64,000 bases of DNA from Frigoribacterium sp. ACAM 257 (GTDB taxonomy: Bacteria > Actinomycetota > Actinomycetes > Actinomycetales > Microbacteriaceae). The notes under the pieces are model-generated. The model was not told the DNA's origin, made no database searches, and saw only the letters and a program-made list of their open reading frames with translations. Positions within the stretch are counted from its first letter, which is position 1. The number at the start of each line of letters is the position of its first letter. The stretch is taken from the NCBI RefSeq assembly GCF_007954365.1, contig NZ_VOLO01000004.1, forward strand, positions 124,001-188,000, in the 5' to 3' direction. Shown piece after piece: positions 63,189 to 64,000 of the stretch. The translations under genes were made by a program, and so were the position numbers.

Positions 63189-64000
63189 ATGACGACCTCC
63201 CCCGCCGCCTCGCCCGCCGAGTCCCCCTCGACGCCCGACGCCGCGACGGCCACGAAGACGGCAGCCGTCGTCTACAACCCGATCAAGGTCGACATCGCCA
63301 AGGTCCGCGCCGCCGTGCGGCGCCACGAGGCCGAGGCCGGCTGGGGCCCGACCCGCTTCTACGAGACCAGCGTCGAGGACCCGGGCGGCGGCATCACCGC
63401 GAGGGCCGTCGCCGAGGGCGCAGACGTCGTCATCGCCGCCGGAGGCGACGGCACGGTCCGCGCCGTGGCCGAGGCGCTCCGGGGCTCGCACGCCGCCATC
63501 GCCCTGCTGCCGAGCGGCACGGGCAACCTGCTGGCTCGCAACCTGAACCTCGACCTGGACCACCTCGACGGCTCCGTCGCCACCGCGTTCTCCGGCCGCG
63601 ACCGCGCGATCGACCTCGGGCTCGTCGACGTCGAGCGCGAGAACGGCGAGCGGGAGCGCTTCGCGTTCGTCGTCATGGCCGGCATCGGCCTCGACGCCAA
63701 GATGCTCGCCAACACCAACCCGAAGCTCAAGGCCCGGGTCGGCTGGCTCGCCTACGTCGACGCCATCGCGCGCTCGCTCCGCGATGACAACAGCATGGTG
63801 ATCCGGTACGACCTCGACGGCCAGGGCCGCAAGACCATGCGCGCCCACACGGTGCTCGTCGGCAACTGCGGCCTGCTGCCCGGAAACATCATGCTGCTGC
63901 CCGACGCCGCGGTCGACGACGGCGTCTTCGACATCGTCGCCCTGCGGCCCGACGGCTTCTTCGGCTGGGTGCAGATCTGGGTCAAGATCGTCTGGGAGAA
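63189..64000 (+). CDS. diacylglycerol kinase/sphingosine kinase family protein, 5' part (runs off the window)
   Basis: The first 270 codons are visible from the ATG at 63189; the frame is open at the edge. AAVVYNPIKVDIAKV, the nucleotide loop VVIAAGGDGTVRAVAEAL, LPSGTGNLLARNLNL and GIGLDAKMLANTNPKLK are the family hallmarks. It phosphorylates lipids such as diacylglycerol in the cytoplasm at the membrane; bacterial members recycle lipid or make glycolipid precursors. No signal peptide; an Ala/Ser/Thr head of about 25 residues. Confidence 0.92.
   Translation, partial: MTTSPAASPAESPSTPDAATATKTAAVVYNPIKVDIAKVRAAVRRHEAEAGWGPTRFYETSVEDPGGGITARAVAEGADVVIAAGGDGTVRAVAEALRGSHAAIALLPSGTGNLLARNLNLDLDHLDGSVATAFSGRDRAIDLGLVDVERENGERERFAFVVMAGIGLDAKMLANTNPKLKARVGWLAYVDAIARSLRDDNSMVIRYDLDGQGRKTMRAHTVLVGNCGLLPGNIMLLPDAAVDDGVFDIVALRPDGFFGWVQIWVKIVWE

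Overview
The window is high-GC actinobacterial DNA with many GTG starts, GGAGG-type ribosome binding sites and gene content typical of Microbacteriaceae (Frigoribacterium, Rathayibacter or Curtobacterium relatives). This placement rests on gene content and composition; no rRNA is present to confirm it. Three tRNA genes are present: Arg-ACG, Ser-GCT and Ser-TGA, all on the minus strand.

Positions 1-21100 are accessory in character. They begin with an isochorismatase-like fragment, a MarR regulator, an orphan betaine/choline-type binding lipoprotein, a zinc alcohol dehydrogenase and a small beta-sandwich protein. Next comes a carbohydrate-utilisation locus, mostly on the minus strand. It holds two secreted, lectin-tailed sialidase-fold (GH93-like) enzymes, a cytoplasmic GH95 alpha-L-fucosidase-type enzyme, a sugar ABC importer without its ATPase, a LacI repressor and a cytoplasmic GH3 glycosidase. 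An aldo-keto reductase and a FucU-type mutarotase lie on the plus strand. Three near-identical palindromes (GAAAG-N-CTTTC) sit upstream of the three transcription-unit starts and are the likely LacI operators. The inferred logic is outside trimming by the lectin-tailed enzymes, import, inside hydrolysis by GH95 and GH3, then mutarotation and reduction of the released sugar. The segment ends with an acetoin reductase (budC) and a Baeyer-Villiger monooxygenase that has lost its N-terminal FAD motif, next to tRNA-Arg.

Positions 21300-35300 hold mostly small housekeeping or unknown genes: PAP2 phosphatase, DUF429, GNAT, YchJ-like, VOC, metallophosphoesterase, NAD-epimerase, HAD and a class IV PLP enzyme. 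Two secreted low-complexity surface proteins stand out. One has seven chaplin-like repeats without cysteine and a LAFTG sorting signal.

Positions 35400-49510 hold glycogen debranching enzyme GlgX and an AbiEi-like/PD-(D/E)XK-like protein bracketed by two inverted 42-bp palindromes. They also hold an APC permease and a complete kdpFABC-kdpDE potassium system, preceded by an unannotated 27-residue membrane microprotein.

Positions 49890-51115 are a gene-poor block of duplicated palindromic repeats. Positions 51100-64000 hold an LCP cell-wall ligase, a membrane mannosyltransferase, a two-gene sugar isomerase/dehydrogenase operon, a GH6 cellulase, a divergent MBL/TetR pair, HIT, a DUF1801-like protein, an ArfB-like rescue factor, a Cof-type HAD phosphatase with serS, and the start of a diacylglycerol-kinase-family gene cut by the window edge.

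All functions are read from sequence motifs by eye; no database search was run.
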